Below, in pieces: positions 37,600 through 50,703 of a stretch of DNA of 64,000 nt. Each line of letters opens with the position of its first letter. Position 1 is the first letter of the stretch. A program made the translations under genes and the position numbers. This stretch comes from Psoroptes ovis (Eukaryota; Arthropoda; Arachnida; Sarcoptiformes; Psoroptidae). The stretch is from NCBI GenBank assembly GCA_002943765.1, contig PQWQ01000004.1:4154001-4218000 (forward strand), written 5' to 3'. The notes beneath the pieces were generated by a model. It had not been told where the DNA came from. It searched no databases and saw nothing but the letters and a program-made list of their open reading frames with translations.

Positions 37600-39255
37600 T
37601 GTAATTCACAGATGGTTTTACAAATTTTTTTTTTGGCATCAACAATAACCAAAATAGGTGACACGCTCATTAAGAAAATGTTCATATGAATTTCATCATT
37701 TTCATTGTGAGGGCAAAATTCAAATTCGAATGCACAACATTTTACCAATTATGTTTGAACATAAATCAAATTAATTGTTTTTTCTGTCAGTTTTGAACTA
37801 TGTCAGTTTTCCAATTTGTTTGTTTTTATAAGACAAATGTTCAGACAATGCTGCAACGTACAATGATGGCAAGTATCATACTAATTGTTATGTCTATGAA
37901 AACAACCTATGAAAAAATAACCATTAAGTTGTCTAAATCAAAAAAATAAATAAATCAATTATTGAATCACTTGTAATAGATGCATATGGAAAAAAACAAA
38001 TGTTTGAACAGTGATGAAGGGTTATGTTATGATATTCCAATCATGGCCATTTGTTGATGTTTTTTTAAATAAACAAATCATTTTCATTTTTTTGTTCTTT
38101 GATCATTCAATGAATTATCATGAATTTCGCAACGTATGGAACGTCTGGAATAATGTTTATGGTAAAAAACTTTTATTATTTAGGACATTGATTAGGAATA
38201 TGATTGTGGTAAAGTGGAAAAAAAATAATGATTTACCATTGGATCAATTAATTGGGAAAAAAATCATTTCAGACATTTTCATATATTTTCAAGTGAACTG
38301 AAATCTTTTTCTTTGCCGAAAATTCGTTTGTTGTTAGCATGTTATGTTATGGTTGATCATCGATGCAACAAACGATCACCATCAACATCAATGTATTGAT
38401 ATTATCATTAACAACATAAAATAATATTATTTTTTTTAATGTAAACACATGATTACAAAAAATCACAAACACTGGTAAGACACACATGGAACAGAACAAA
38501 AAATCATTCAATCCTTTAAGAGTATTGGAATAATAGAAAAAACAAAACAAAAAAAAAAAAAAAAAACGTTTCACTTTCACTTTCAATAATCAAAACCGAA
38601 TCGAAATTTTTTCTTTTCGTAGAATCATATATGGCTGCTATCAATTTGATTTTCTTTTTTTCTGGTCAAATTGTGACCACACATTCACTTGTAGTTGAAT
38701 CAATCGTCTGACTGTCTGGTACTTGGTTTTTTTTTCTTTTCGATAATTCACACCAACCGAACATATTTAAACGATGATTTCGATGCTCAAACATTATCGT
38801 AATCGTTTCGATTGATGACGAATGAAGACGATGATTTGTTTTGGTCGAAATTTTAAATGATAATGAAAATATTGAAAATTGAACATTATTTTGTCCCGAT
38901 TTATTAATTAATTAATTATTTTAAATTGTTTTTGATCACATATCGCTTTAGTTTGTCTACTTTTTCAAGCAGCAGACCATCGAATCATTATTGTTAATGC
39001 TGAATAATTAAATAAAAAAAGAAAATAAATAATTAATCAAAAATCAAAGAAAAATAAATAATTGATTGAATTTGTTTATTACCTTCTGCTTCTTCTGCCG
39101 TTACACAAGATGTAAGTTGTTCAATTTTTTTTTTCATTTATAAATCTTTGCTTTTCTTTTTCTTATATTGGTTTTTTTCTTATACTTGTTTATACTGTAC
39201 ACATTTAATATTTTATTTGTGTATATTTCAATATATTTTTTTTTGTTGCTTATTA

Positions 39256-39354
39256 CAGAGTTTAAAGTTTTAATTCGTAGTTTTAAAATTAGATTTCGTA
39301 ATTTTACAATTTGAAATCGCATTCAAAACTACGAAAATCAACTTTAAAACTCTG
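39256..39354. repeat. Imperfect inverted repeat, arms of about 30 bp
   Basis: The left arm 39256-39284 starts CAGAGTTTAAAGTT and ends TTCGTAGTTTT. The reverse complement of 39325-39354 starts CAGAGTTTTAAAGTT and ends TTCGTAGTTTT. About 25 of 30 positions match with one gap. The 40-bp spacer contains a nested GATTTC/GAAATC pair, so the whole 99 bp can fold into one long hairpin. Confidence 0.7.
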
Positions 39355-39456
39355 AATAAAAACTTAAAACCTTATATTATACAATATATAAGCACAATAT
39401 ATATAAAACATGCGCAGCTTTATAAAAAGCGGCATAAGAAGCTAATAAAAAAAACC

Positions 39457-39513
39457 GTAAGCATTTAAGTAAATAAATAATCATAAACAATATATATTCA
39501 AATAAATGCTTAC
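39457..39513. repeat. Short perfect inverted repeat GTAAGCATTT/AAATGCTTAC
   Basis: Perfect 10-bp arms at 39457-39466 and 39504-39513 enclose an AT-rich 37-bp spacer. It lies about 100 bp from the larger hairpin at 39256 and may belong to the same decayed element. Confidence 0.55.
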
Positions 39514-39841
39514 TTGTGTTTGTAGATGTCGCTTTTTTTCTCCAAAAAATTCAAAATACAATTGAATTATTTATTTTTTCAAATTTGAAACAATATTTGA
39601 ATCGATAAACAATAATACTCATAAAATTGTTCAAAAAATTCCATTGTTCCATCTCCAAACATTACAATGGGAGATGATCGAAGAAGAAGAGAATTTTGAA
39701 AAATTTGTTATAATTTCGATAAGATTAAGATTTGACAAGATTTTAATTTGAAAATTTTTATTTTTTTAATTTCAGTATTAAATAATAATAGGAAAAAAAA
39801 TCAACAACTATTCCATTAAAATATTTTATATAAATAATAAA

Positions 39842-42416
39842 TCATTGCTGCTCTGATTGTTGCTGTTGTTGTTGACTAAAATAATATTCAATTTCTAATT
39901 CATTTAAATTCTCTTCCAATAATTGTACTTCTTCATATCGATGATCATTTTTCGCTTGTTTTATATATAAACGTATTATATTTATTTGCTGTAATATTGG
40001 ATCTTGTTCAATATTTAATATTGCATCATTTTCTTGTTCATTTATTTGAAAATTATTTTGTATTTGAAATGAACCATTTTGAACATTGTTATTATCATTA
40101 TTTTGTTGTTGTTGTTGTTTTAAAATTAAATTATTAAATTTTGGCTGAACAGTACTGAAACCTTCATCAATAATTTTAAATTCATTAATTAATTGATTAT
40201 CATTATTAAAATTTTGTTTTTGTTGTTGTTGTAGCAGCAATTGTTTTTTTCGAAATTTTTCCTGCTCATTCAATGTCATCTGTTTTTCAAAACGTATTCT
40301 TTTTTCAATCATTTCATTGTATTGTCGTTTTAATTGTTCAAAACGTTCTGCATCTGGTATTTCGGGTAAACCGACAAGATTATTACGTAAATATAAACAA
40401 ATAGATCTTCTTATTGCTGATTGTATTGATAATTGTTTTGATGATACATGATTTGTTGGTAATTGTTTCATGCCATTCATGTCCATTTCAGATGGTGTTA
40501 ATCCATATATTTCAATTTTACGACTATTTTATATGAAAAAATATAATTTAAATAAATTAATTTCAAATTCTCGAAAAATTTGTACAAACCTCAGCAGATC
40601 AGCTTGTTCTCCTGAATTTGATATTTTTTGTTTTAAATCTTTAGCATCATTCAATTGATAAATACTTTCACCGGAGCTATTGGTAAAATTGAAAAAAATA
40701 TTTATGAAAATGAATCATTTTGTAAATTAATTGGCAATGTACTAACTTGATGGAATTTGACATTCGATAATAAACAGGCAATAAACGATTAATTTGTTTG
40801 ATATGTTCCATTAATTGTTGATATAATTTGATTATTTCAGGCTTATTATGTTGAACATCTGCTTTTTCTTTGCGTATTTTCAGTAAAGTTTTACAATCAG
40901 AACAGACACGTAATTTATCAATCAATTCTTGATCATTCACAAAAGAACTATTCAACATATTTGTCATTAATGTTTTGATTGGAGATGATTTAATCGATTC
41001 ATCATTTGTTGCAGTATTATCATTCAATGAATATTGTTGTATTGAAGTAGTAGGCATTGGAGGTAATGGTGAGAATCCTATAGTTATGTCAGAGGTATCT
41101 TCAGCCGTTTCATCATTGGCTGAATCAATATTGACAGGGTTAATTAATTCATATGCAAATTTAAATGAAATAAATTCAGAGCATTTTGTGCACATGACAG
41201 CACCACATAAACGACAATGATGTTTCTTTCTGGTCAAAATATTGAATTTACATGCACATGAGGGACATAATAAAACAATCGTCTCATCTATCCATTCGAC
41301 AATCGATTGTTCATGTTTACGCCGTTTGACCCAATCATTAAGTGGTGGATAATTTCGTAATAATTTATCCAAACGTATCATAAGTTTATTTGTTTCAAAT
41401 ACATAACGTTCAACACGTGCATCACGTATTTTTCGAAAATAATCATAATGTGACCGTTGTGATCCAATTTTCATTGAGTATTTCCATTGTTCAATCATAT
41501 TCACAGTCTGTTGTGACCAAACGGTACTATTATTATCACTATTTTGTAAGTCAAATATTGCATCGTCATCTTGTAATGAATTAGTGGAAGAATTTTTAGA
41601 CATTGATTGCTTAGAAGAATTAGTATTGTTATTCACGTTCGATACAATTTTATCCAGAAATCCTTTTATTTGATCACCAACCAATCCTGTTGATGATGAT
41701 GATGGAAAATCATTGGAAAATATTTTTCTTGATAATGGTGTTAAATTTTTAGCCGACCAAGATGAGAATTTTTTACTCGAATTTGATAAATTATCATCAT
41801 TATTGATAGCAGATGATCGACTATTCTGTTTATTATGTTCTTGATCAAAATGTTTCATTAATTCAGTTATCGTACGATATTCTTTCATACAATCAGGACA
41901 TAATAAACCTTCTTTCTGGAAATCACCATCACCAAATGAATATTGCTCATTCGTAATATTATTTATATTATTCAGTGTATTATTCGAAACATTTGATTGT
42001 AACGATAGAGTTGATTGATTTTTTGATGAATTTTTATTGTTGAATATATTAAATGTACCTTTTTCATCATTGAAAGATGATTTTTCTTCTTTATCGTAAT
42101 GGATATTGCATAAATCTTTATTGTTTACATTAAATGATTCATCAGTGTAAAAATTATTTGTTGAATTAATTTCGTAATCGTCTTCATCACCAAAAGGGTT
42201 CAAAGATCGCTGATTATCTTGATCATCATTTTCAAATGGATTCAATGAATCTCGATCATTTTGATGTAGATTATCACCATCATCATTACTATCTTCATCA
42301 CCGAAAGGATTCAAAGACTCTTGTTGATGATGATTAACCAAACAATTTGAGATTGATTTACTCCCATCATCTTCTTCGTCACCAAATGGATTCGTACTTT
42401 GATTTGAATCAGACAT
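39842..42416 (-). CDS. RBSN: Rabenosyn-5 (FYVE-domain Rab4/Rab5 effector)
   Basis: Exons 40747-42416, 40590-40676 and 39842-40523 are phase-compatible and give 812 residues. It tethers early and recycling endosomes by binding PtdIns3P, Rab5 and Rab4. A C2H2 finger lies at about 169-194 (CPDCMKEY...HFDQEH), and the FYVE domain begins at about 385 with CPSCACKF and RKKHHCRLCG; the last Cys pair, CSDC, falls at about 504 after an insert of about 80 residues, an arrangement also seen in vertebrate rabenosyn. Next come the KPEIIKLYQQL helix, GLPEIPDAERFEQLKRQY and the C-terminal Rab5-binding helices (DPILQQINIIRLYIKQA). The N-terminus holds four NPF motifs (residues 9, 36, 59, 73), mostly NPFGDE, which are EH-domain ligands. 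Gln runs interrupt the C-terminal half. ATG 42416 is followed directly by the first NPF and has stops upstream. Confidence 0.96.
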
Positions 42417-43377
42417 AATTTTGAACTTACAATTTTATTTATTTATTTCGATTTTATTCGATTTCAATATCACAAGATTAAGAGTAAATAGCTACAACCA
42501 TATTCCAATCAGTCATTTAATATCTCAAATATAAGTAATATGAGATGAAATAATTTTTGTAAACATAAACAAATACAATCAAGTTAATTATACAAAATCT
42601 ATTTCTACCTTTATTTATGGTTTGGGAAAATTCAATGAGAAAATCTTCCCAATAGATGTCAGATAATTTTTTTAAAACTGTTAATTTTTTCGCATAACAG
42701 TAAAAATGACAAGATACATTGAAGATGATACGACCATTGATTTTAATGATTACGGTAACGCCATCTAATGCAAAACTTTATGAGGATTATTTAAATTTCT
42801 CATAAGAAATATAGCATCAATTGGCATCTACCACAGGTGCAAATGCCCTAGCAGTGCACCATTAAATAAATATATTATTGGCATCTACTACTAGCTTAAT
42901 TCAAAAAAAAAAAAAAAATTCAAAGGATTCAAATTCAAGGATTGTTTATATTATATAATAAGCACACACAAGAAAATTTCTCAAATTACCGCATACACTA
43001 TACAGTGCGCATGAACTGCAATTTTTTATTTAAAATCAATTTTTTTTCGAATATATATTTAAGCGAATTGAATGAAAAATCATTGTCTCAAATTATTTAT
43101 CATTTATGCGTTTAAGTTAAATGTTTAAAACTTGTTGAATTTTCAAATTTGCGATTATAAATTATTCGATAATTTGTATTTTTGGACCCAATTTTCTAGC
43201 AAGGTAAGTTGATATCATTTTTTTTTGTTCCAAAATAATATACCAAATTGAATGAGAATATTCTGTGAATTCTATAATCAATAATAATTAAAAAATGATC
43301 GATATGAAAATAATGTGATTGTCTTATGATGAATTCTGAGCAATTAATTAAATGATTAATAATTTTTTCGGGTAAAA
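42417..43377. other. Intergenic region between Rabenosyn-5 and OCA2
   Basis: Upstream region of Rabenosyn-5 and 3' flank of OCA2, both on the minus strand. It contains a CGCCATCT word at 42759-42766, about 345 bp upstream of the Rabenosyn start, and a related GGCATCTACCAC word at about 42822. No coding sequence is supported. Confidence 0.5.
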
Positions 43378-46300
43378 TTAATAATTCCATTCGAATAAAA
43401 CATGACAAATTATCAAATAGATTGTTGATATTGATACAGTCAATAACATGATTGGAAAACCGATTCTGGTCATGAATAAATAAAAAAAATGAATGTTATC
43501 AAAATTCATGTTAAAATATCATGTAATTGTAAAAAAAATATTTACTTGAAAAAATCCAAAAATGTAAAACGATAACCGTGTTGTTCAGCAACACCGGAAC
43601 AAACAACATTGGATGATGCACCAATCAATGTTCCATTACCACCAAGACATGCACCAAATGCCAAAGCATAAATTAATGGTACTAGGGGTATATTGAATTC
43701 ATTGTTTTCGGCTAAATCTTCGATAATCTTAACCATAACAGTGGTCAAAGGTATATTATCGATAAATGATGATGATAATGCTGAAATCCAAATAAACACA
43801 AGAATTGCCACAATTAAACGTGATTGTTCTGGAACAGAATTAATGAAATCTTGTGTCAATTGACCGATCCACCAAAGAAATTTCAATTCGGCCAATGCTT
43901 CCATGACGACAAATAATGCGGCAAAAAATATTAGTGTGGACCATTCAACACGTCCCATTATTGATTCAAGCTCATGGCGATCAGATAACACCAATAATAA
44001 AATGGCACCCAATATTGCTATCCATCCTAAACTCAAATCCAAATTGGGTATTGATTGCATAAAAAATAAACTTATGACCAATGACATGACAATCACTGAT
44101 TTAATTAATAATGGCCAATCACGAATTTTGTACTGTATTCAAAACAAAAAAAATTAAATTGAAAAATTGTCCAAAAAAACCAATCAACAGGTACTAACTT
44201 TTTGCTCCAATTCAGCCAAAACTGATCGATAATTATCTTCTGGTGGTACAGTTTCATAACAATGTTGCTGTAGAATCGTTTCCAATGTTTCAACTTTTTG
44301 ATTTAATGTGGTACGTACTGAATTTTCATCACGGGAATATCCAACGATCGAATTACATGCTCGTTTCCAGACTTCTATTTCTCTTTTCAATTCTATTGGC
44401 ATTTACAGCAAGAAAACAAATGATTAAAATAAAGAATCAAGATTTAACCGATAAAATAATTTACCATCAGATGACCGAAATACTCGGCGATCTTCACAAA
44501 GATCATCTTTGAATGAATCTGAACACAGTCCAGCAAGATTTGTACAATTTGGACAACGTTTAATTGGTGGCATTTTAGTGGAATCAAAATTATCATTTTC
44601 ATTGTGACCATCGTCATCATCACTTTCATCACCATTAAATATTGTTTCTTGTTTATGTTGATGTTTATCATTCAGATTTTGATATGATTTATTATTGTTA
44701 TGACCATTTAAAAAATAATTTTCAATCAAGGATGATGTTGCTGTCGATTTCGATGTTGTTGGTGGTTGCGGTGGCACCAAAATTGTTTGTTCCATTGAAT
44801 TCAATTGTTGCTGCTGTTGCAGTCTTCGTTGTCTTCTTTGCTGCTCATTCATATTTTTGAATTCAATCAAATTATCCTCTGTATTTGAATTAATAAGAGA
44901 TTAATAATTTTAAAAAAATTATTATGAATTACTATTTACCTGTATCATCTCCACTCGAAGTGTTATTATCCTGATATTCAACATTGGACAAATTTCGATA
45001 ATAAATTCTAATATAAATTAATGTCGCTATGAATGATATTATGATACCAGGCATCATATGTAATGTGAAGCGACCAAAATTTATTCCCTAAACACAAAAT
45101 CGAAGAAAAGAATTAAATAATTTTCAATTAAACATTGAATGCAAACCTGTTGTTGGATGCTCGTCGATGATATTATGATAACATTTGGAGGATCACCAAC
45201 AGGTGTTGCCGCACCACCAATATTGGATATGATAACCAATGAAATGAGGACATGTTTTGGTTCAATATTTTTAATTTCACATAAACGAATTGTGACCGGT
45301 GTCATGAGTAAAATTGTTGTAACATTATCTAAAAATGCTGACATTATACCGGTAAACATGCATAATGTATAAATCAATGGCCATGTACGGCCTTTGGCCA
45401 AACGAAATGCCACAACAGCAACATAATCAAAGAATCCTGTTTCACATAGAATTGCCACCAATATCATCATGCCAAATAATAGTGACAATGTTTCGACATC
45501 TAACCATGATACAACTTTTCCCAAGGATGGTCGCTTCAATTAATTAAAATAATTAATTAATCAGTGGATAATCATGTTATTATTATGAGACTTACATCAC
45601 GTATCAATGTTAAACATGTGATTGCTAATGTTGCACCAAGCATTGCAGCCAATGTTCGATTGACCACTTCAAAAATAATTAAAATGTAAAGAAACACCAG
45701 AACGGCTGCCGCCAGTATTATGCCATCAGCTGATAATTCTGAAAAACCAGACATCGTAACCGTAATACCGATCGAATCTCGAGAATTTGTATCGATACGT
45801 AATTTATATTGATTATCCTCATCATAAACATCATCACGTGTTAATTTGAATGTATGTTCAATTTCTTTGGTCGGAATATAATGTTGATCAGTTGCAACTG
45901 GTGCAATCGGTGCTGCCCATGGTCTTTTGACAACTCGATATGATGATGATTTGACTGTTTTATTATTTTTACTATTCATAGTAACATTATTAACGTTTCC
46001 ATTAGTTGGATCATCAAATAATTCAACAATTGTAAATATAATTGAATAATTAGTCAAATGACTATATTCTTTTGGTAAAAATGATCCACGTGCACGCAAT
46101 TTCCACACTGGAAACATTACATCCATCGATCGAGATAAATCAATATATTGTGGTAATTGATCTTGAACGGCCACATTGGTCCATGTTTCTTTACGTTCAT
46201 GAATGAAAATGAACGAAATCTATGAAATGAAAAAAAAAATTCCAATTAGTGTACAATGATAATTATAAATCAAAATTTTAGATTGAAAATTTATAATACC

Positions 46301-48592
46301 AGTGTATAAATGACCATAAATGATAAAAGACAAATTTTCAAAAATTTCAACTTGGGAAACACAAGATTGAATGCTGAAGTAACATAATTATGTTCAGAAT
46401 CAATATTGGTTTCATAGCTTGATTCAAATGCTGAATGTCTTGAACAATGATTTTTTTTATTCATATCAAATGGACTTGTTGGATAATTATCAATCGGTTC
46501 ATAATAATCACTATGATGATGATGATGATAACAATGACTACAATGATTGTTATATTGTTTAGTATTTGTCTGATTAGATGATGATAATGAATGATGTTGA
46601 GTAGAATTATTTAGATGATTTGGATTTTTATTTGAGAAATGATTAGTATTATTATAACTACTACCATTATTTTTATTATCATTTTGTACATTTCTTCTTC
46701 TATGATGTTGATTACGATTAGTTATCGTTGAAGATGTTGATGATGATGGTGATTGAAATAATAAGGGAAGATTTTCTTCATTTCTCTGTCGATTATTATT
46801 ATTATTACTATTTTGGTTACTATTCTTCAATAAAGCTTTTGTTGATTCATTTAATAATTTTTTCAAACGATTCGTAGTTGATCCATTATTATTATTGAAT
46901 CGGCGATTCGATGGAAATTGAAATAATTTCAATGATGAATCTGAAAATTGATCATACTCACCATTTTTATCATCATTTCCATCATTAAAATCATCGCTTT
47001 TAGCTTTATTGTATGATTTGTAATTATTTAATTGATCTGTACCTAAGAAATTCATATAAGAAATATTATTATTTTCAAAGAAAATGTAATGAAAATTAGG
47101 TAATTTCTGTTTGCTTTGTCAAGTAATGGAAAAAAAAGAGAAATGAAAACTGACCATTATTTTCACTGATTGAATTTTTGGCCAATAATTTCGGTTGCTT
47201 TTGTTGTTCATCAGAGATCAATGAATCAATTTTAGGTTCCATTATTTTAAAACTATTATCAATGACGTTATTCGATTGTTTTGCCAAAGATTCTGATTTT
47301 TTATGATTCATCGATGTAGTTTCACAATCAGTACTAGTTGAATTGATTTTGAATTTTTCAATTGAACTTGTTGTCGACTTAATTGATGATGTATTTTGCG
47401 GTATTGAACTGATGAGTTTCTCACTTTTGGTCATAGTGTTGGTCAAAAAAATCATCGAACAATGATCATCATCATCGTCATTTGATTCAATTAATTTTTC
47501 TTGTTTGATTTCATTTGATTGTTCTAGAAATTGTTCTGATAAATTTAAAACAAGATTTTCGTTTGTAATTTTATTTGATGATTTTGTATGAATTAATTGC
47601 TGCTGTTCGTCAAGATGATTATTTTCAAAATGTTCAAAAACATCGAATGAAATCAATGGTGATTTTTTCGATGATGATGATGATGAAGATATGATATTGG
47701 CTTTTAAATTTTTATTTACTGTCGCTGTGTATATACAATCAATATTATCAATATTATTTAGTTTATTTTTATCATCATCATCATCACCATCATCATAAGT
47801 ATGGCTAATGTTTAATCTTGTTTCAATATTATTTTCCGATCGTTTTATGGAAGAATTTTGAAAAAATTTCTTTATATTTTCAGTATTAATTTTATTTTCA
47901 AAATGATCAAATGATGTGTTTGTTATTTTGTCGAATTTTAATGTCGATATTGATGATGATGATGATGTTGATGAATTAATGTTATTTTCATTTTGAATTT
48001 GTTGCTTTTGTCTATGATCATTATTGATATCGATATTTTGGGAAACAACAATCAAACCATTATTTTGATTATTATTGTCATAATCATCACCATCATCATC
48101 ATCATTATGGTGAATGTTATTTTTATCATCGATATCATTTTTGATAATTTCATCCATATCAACCATGGAAACATTTGAATTGATTTCATTATTGCATTTT
48201 AAATTTACAGTGACATTTGGTGTTCGAATCAAATCAAAATTATTAATATCAATATTTTGTTCATTATTTTTGAACTCATTATTCGAATTGTTGATATAAT
48301 TATTATCAATCATTGATTCATTTTTCATTTCACTTCCATCATAATTATGGGAGATATTATAATCAAATTGTTCTTCATCTTCAATATCGATATTAATATC
48401 GATTATTGATTCCTTGTTTTGATTTGATCGATGATGATGATGATGATGATTATTTAATTTTTTAACCATTTGATTTATAACTTGATTCATTGAATTTGGT
48501 TTTCGATGTTTAACTTTTTTATTATTATTATTCAAAGGGATATCAATAATCGAGGAATTATCAACAAAACTTTCATTGATTTCATTCATCAT
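43378..48592 (-). CDS. OCA2: OCA2/P protein (hoepel-type membrane transporter), nine exons
   Basis: Exons in gene order: 47155-48592, 46300-47042, 45596-46219, 45147-45533, 44940-45087, 44465-44878, 44199-44392, 43546-44132 and 43378-43465, all GT-AG and in phase; 1,540 residues against 838 in human. OCA2 is a 12-TM ion-transporter-superfamily protein of melanosomes and other lysosome-related organelles that raises luminal pH. Residues 1-705 are disordered Asn/Asp/Ser-rich cytoplasmic sequence. TM1 spans the exon 2/3 junction (about 707-733), followed by a luminal domain, then the diagnostic WLDVETLSLLFGMMILVA, SAFLDNVTTILL, NIGGAATPVGDPPNVIIISS, LGWIAILGAI, FIDNIPLTTVM and LAFGACLGGNGTLIGASSN. 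The short last exon was found from homology: K-IGFPIM... ending EWNY. Exon 6 (about 1114-1251) inserts a Gln/Asn/Asp-rich loop with CPNC where human has a short linker. Confidence 0.96.
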
Positions 48593-49317
48593 TTTTTCTC
48601 TTCCTTGATTATTATTTCTATTGAAATGATCACCAAAAAATAAAATGAAATGAAACAATAAAATAATGATTACAGTTTCAATGATTTGTCAATGATGAGT
48701 TGCTATTTCGATACAAATTGACTTTTGATAATAATAATAAATCAGTCTTGAATGGTTTTGGTTACATTCTCGTAATCATATCATATCAGATAGATTCTTA
48801 GATCTTACAAGATTCATATTTGAGTAAATGTTTCGCATTTGAAATTTGAAATGAAAAAAACAACATGGAAAATTAAAAAAACATGCTGGAAAGGAGTTCA
48901 AATTCAAAATGAAAATCAATTTTGTTTTTGTTTTCAATTGTTTTCAAACAACTTTACACATTAATTTGAAAAAATAGTGAAAAATAGTTTTTTTGATCAA
49001 ACTAATGTTCAAAGTTGATGATTGATTGATCACTAGATTTGAATTTTGAAAAAAAATTCAATTTTTCAATATTTTAAATAAATGAGAATAAACTTTGAGG
49101 AGGTCAAATTTTGATAATCTCTGAGGATGATGATGATTGGATTAATACATGGACAATTTTTTTTCTGGAGAAGAACGCAGGACTAGGGACTTGTGACTAT
49201 TGAATTGAATTGAATTTTGGAATGAATTTTAATTTTAATTATAACTGGATATCATGTTTATAAAATTTAACTTAAATTTTAATAATTCATTTTTTTTTCA
49301 GGGAAAAAAAAGGAAAA
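48593..49317. promoter_or_regulatory. Divergent intergenic region between OCA2 (-) and SET gene (+)
   Basis: 725 bp separate two divergently transcribed start codons, so both promoters must lie here or in upstream exons. An acceptor-like T-run ending CAG just before 49301 sits 17 bp upstream of the SET gene ATG, hinting at a 5' untranslated exon. No core promoter element can be asserted. Confidence 0.4.
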
Positions 49318-50703
49318 ATGTCTTTGTATATGAAAGAATTGCGTAATCGTTTCATTTTCTATGAAAAAGGTAGTTTAGCTCGTTTTGAATTACGAATAAT
49401 CTAATTGTTTTATTTTATTTACGAACTTAGAAAAAAATAAAATGGAAGAAATTAAAAAGAATTATGGAAATGAGTATGAAATTTTAACAACAAGAATGAA
49501 TTTGGACAATGTTCGACAGTATTATGTTCAATTTAAAGAAAATCATTATGAATGGATGAATGAATCGAGAATTGAAAAGATATTCAATGATAAAAAAGGT
49601 ATCGAAAAATTTATGAATGTTTTCCAAAATGAATTCAGAAATGCACCATACACAAATCTGCTTTATGAGCATATATTGAATAACATCAATCTAGTTGGCG
49701 CAAATTTCGAGGGTTTATATGATGAACATGATTGCTTTTGTCATTATCCAAAGATTGGCGCTCGAAAAAAATGTTTGCGAAAAGGCAGCGAATGCAATGA
49801 TGATTGTCCAAACAATGAAATGTGTTTGAGCAAAGCAATCGAAAATAATCCAGATTTTGCTGATGATTTGACCGTAATCAAAACACCCCATTGTGAATGG
49901 GGTGTGATGGCATGTAAATCATTTAAACAATTTGAATTTATTGGCGAATCTGTTGGATTAATTAAAAAAGATGATGATCTTTTTGTATCGAATTATTTTA
50001 CTTGGAAAATGCATCATGGCTATGTGTTGGATTCATCGGAATATGGTAATTATATATATACTAACTCAATCAAATTCAATTTAAATTCAAACAAAAGATT
50101 TGATGCATTCTAAATATCAATTTTTTCCATGTATTTTTGTTCATTTTCATTTGAAAATTCAATTACAGGCAACATATTGCGTTTCATGAATCATTCATGT
50201 TTGCCGAACGCTGCAACATTTTTGGTTTTTGTTAAAAATGAATGGCGAGTAGCTGTTTATGCTCTTCGACCTATTGCTGCTGGTGAAGAAATTCAAATTG
50301 ATTATGGATCATCTTATAAATCGAATGATGAGATTTGTTATTGTCAACAATTCAATTGTTCTGGTAAGATTGGATTTAAAAAGGTAAGTTTTTTATGTGA
50401 GATACATTGAAATATATTCTTACGATTAATTTTAATCAAAACAATTTCAAGAGTTTCGACATAATCAAAATTAATGATTATAATTGGAAAAAAAACAAGA
50501 AGTTACGTAAACATTTATCAAATTATTTTGTTGAAAAACAAGACGATCCAAAAGCATCCACCAGCAAGGATTTGATTCCAGGCAAACGTGAAAATGATGA
50601 TAATGATGATGATGATGATGATGATGATAATGATGATAATGATAATGATGGTGGTGGTAGTGGTGGTGCTGAAAAAACCAAAAAAATCAAAATTAATAAT
50701 TGA
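49318..50703 (+). CDS. SET-domain histone-lysine methyltransferase-like protein (SUV39-like)
   Basis: Exons 49318-49369, 49431-50045, 50169-50383 and 50452-50703 give 377 residues. Residues about 27-60 (YEILTTR..., YYVQFKENHYEWMNESRI) look like a small chromo- or barrel-type fold. A reduced Cys-rich pre-SET follows (DCFCHYP, KKC, SEC, DDC, EMC: six Cys, where SUV39 enzymes have nine). The SET core has EWGVMACKSF, then GNILRFMNHSCLPNA across the exon 2/3 junction, then GEEIQIDYG, and a post-SET CYCQQFNC. The NHSC cofactor/knot motif and the DY tyrosine are intact, so catalysis is plausible. The tail is a Lys-rich segment and a 20-residue Asp/Asn run encoded by GAT repeats, then GGGSGG. Target lysine cannot be inferred. 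The start at 49318 adds 17 codons through a good 61-nt intron; ATG 49442 is the alternative. Confidence 0.85.

Larger units (their letters stand above)
36560..39841. other. Intergenic region with small elements
   Basis: No gene supported. It contains two small inverted-repeat elements (37031-37123 and 37445-37599), two hairpins (39256-39354 and 39457-39513), and a more complex, less A/T-run-dominated stretch at about 38590-39115 that ends in a donor-like AAGAT|GTAAGT at about 39110 on the plus strand. An isolated 65-codon plus-strand frame at 37127-37324 has normal-looking codons but no recognisable domain. The sequence just upstream of 36559 is the PI3K promoter side. Confidence 0.5.
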
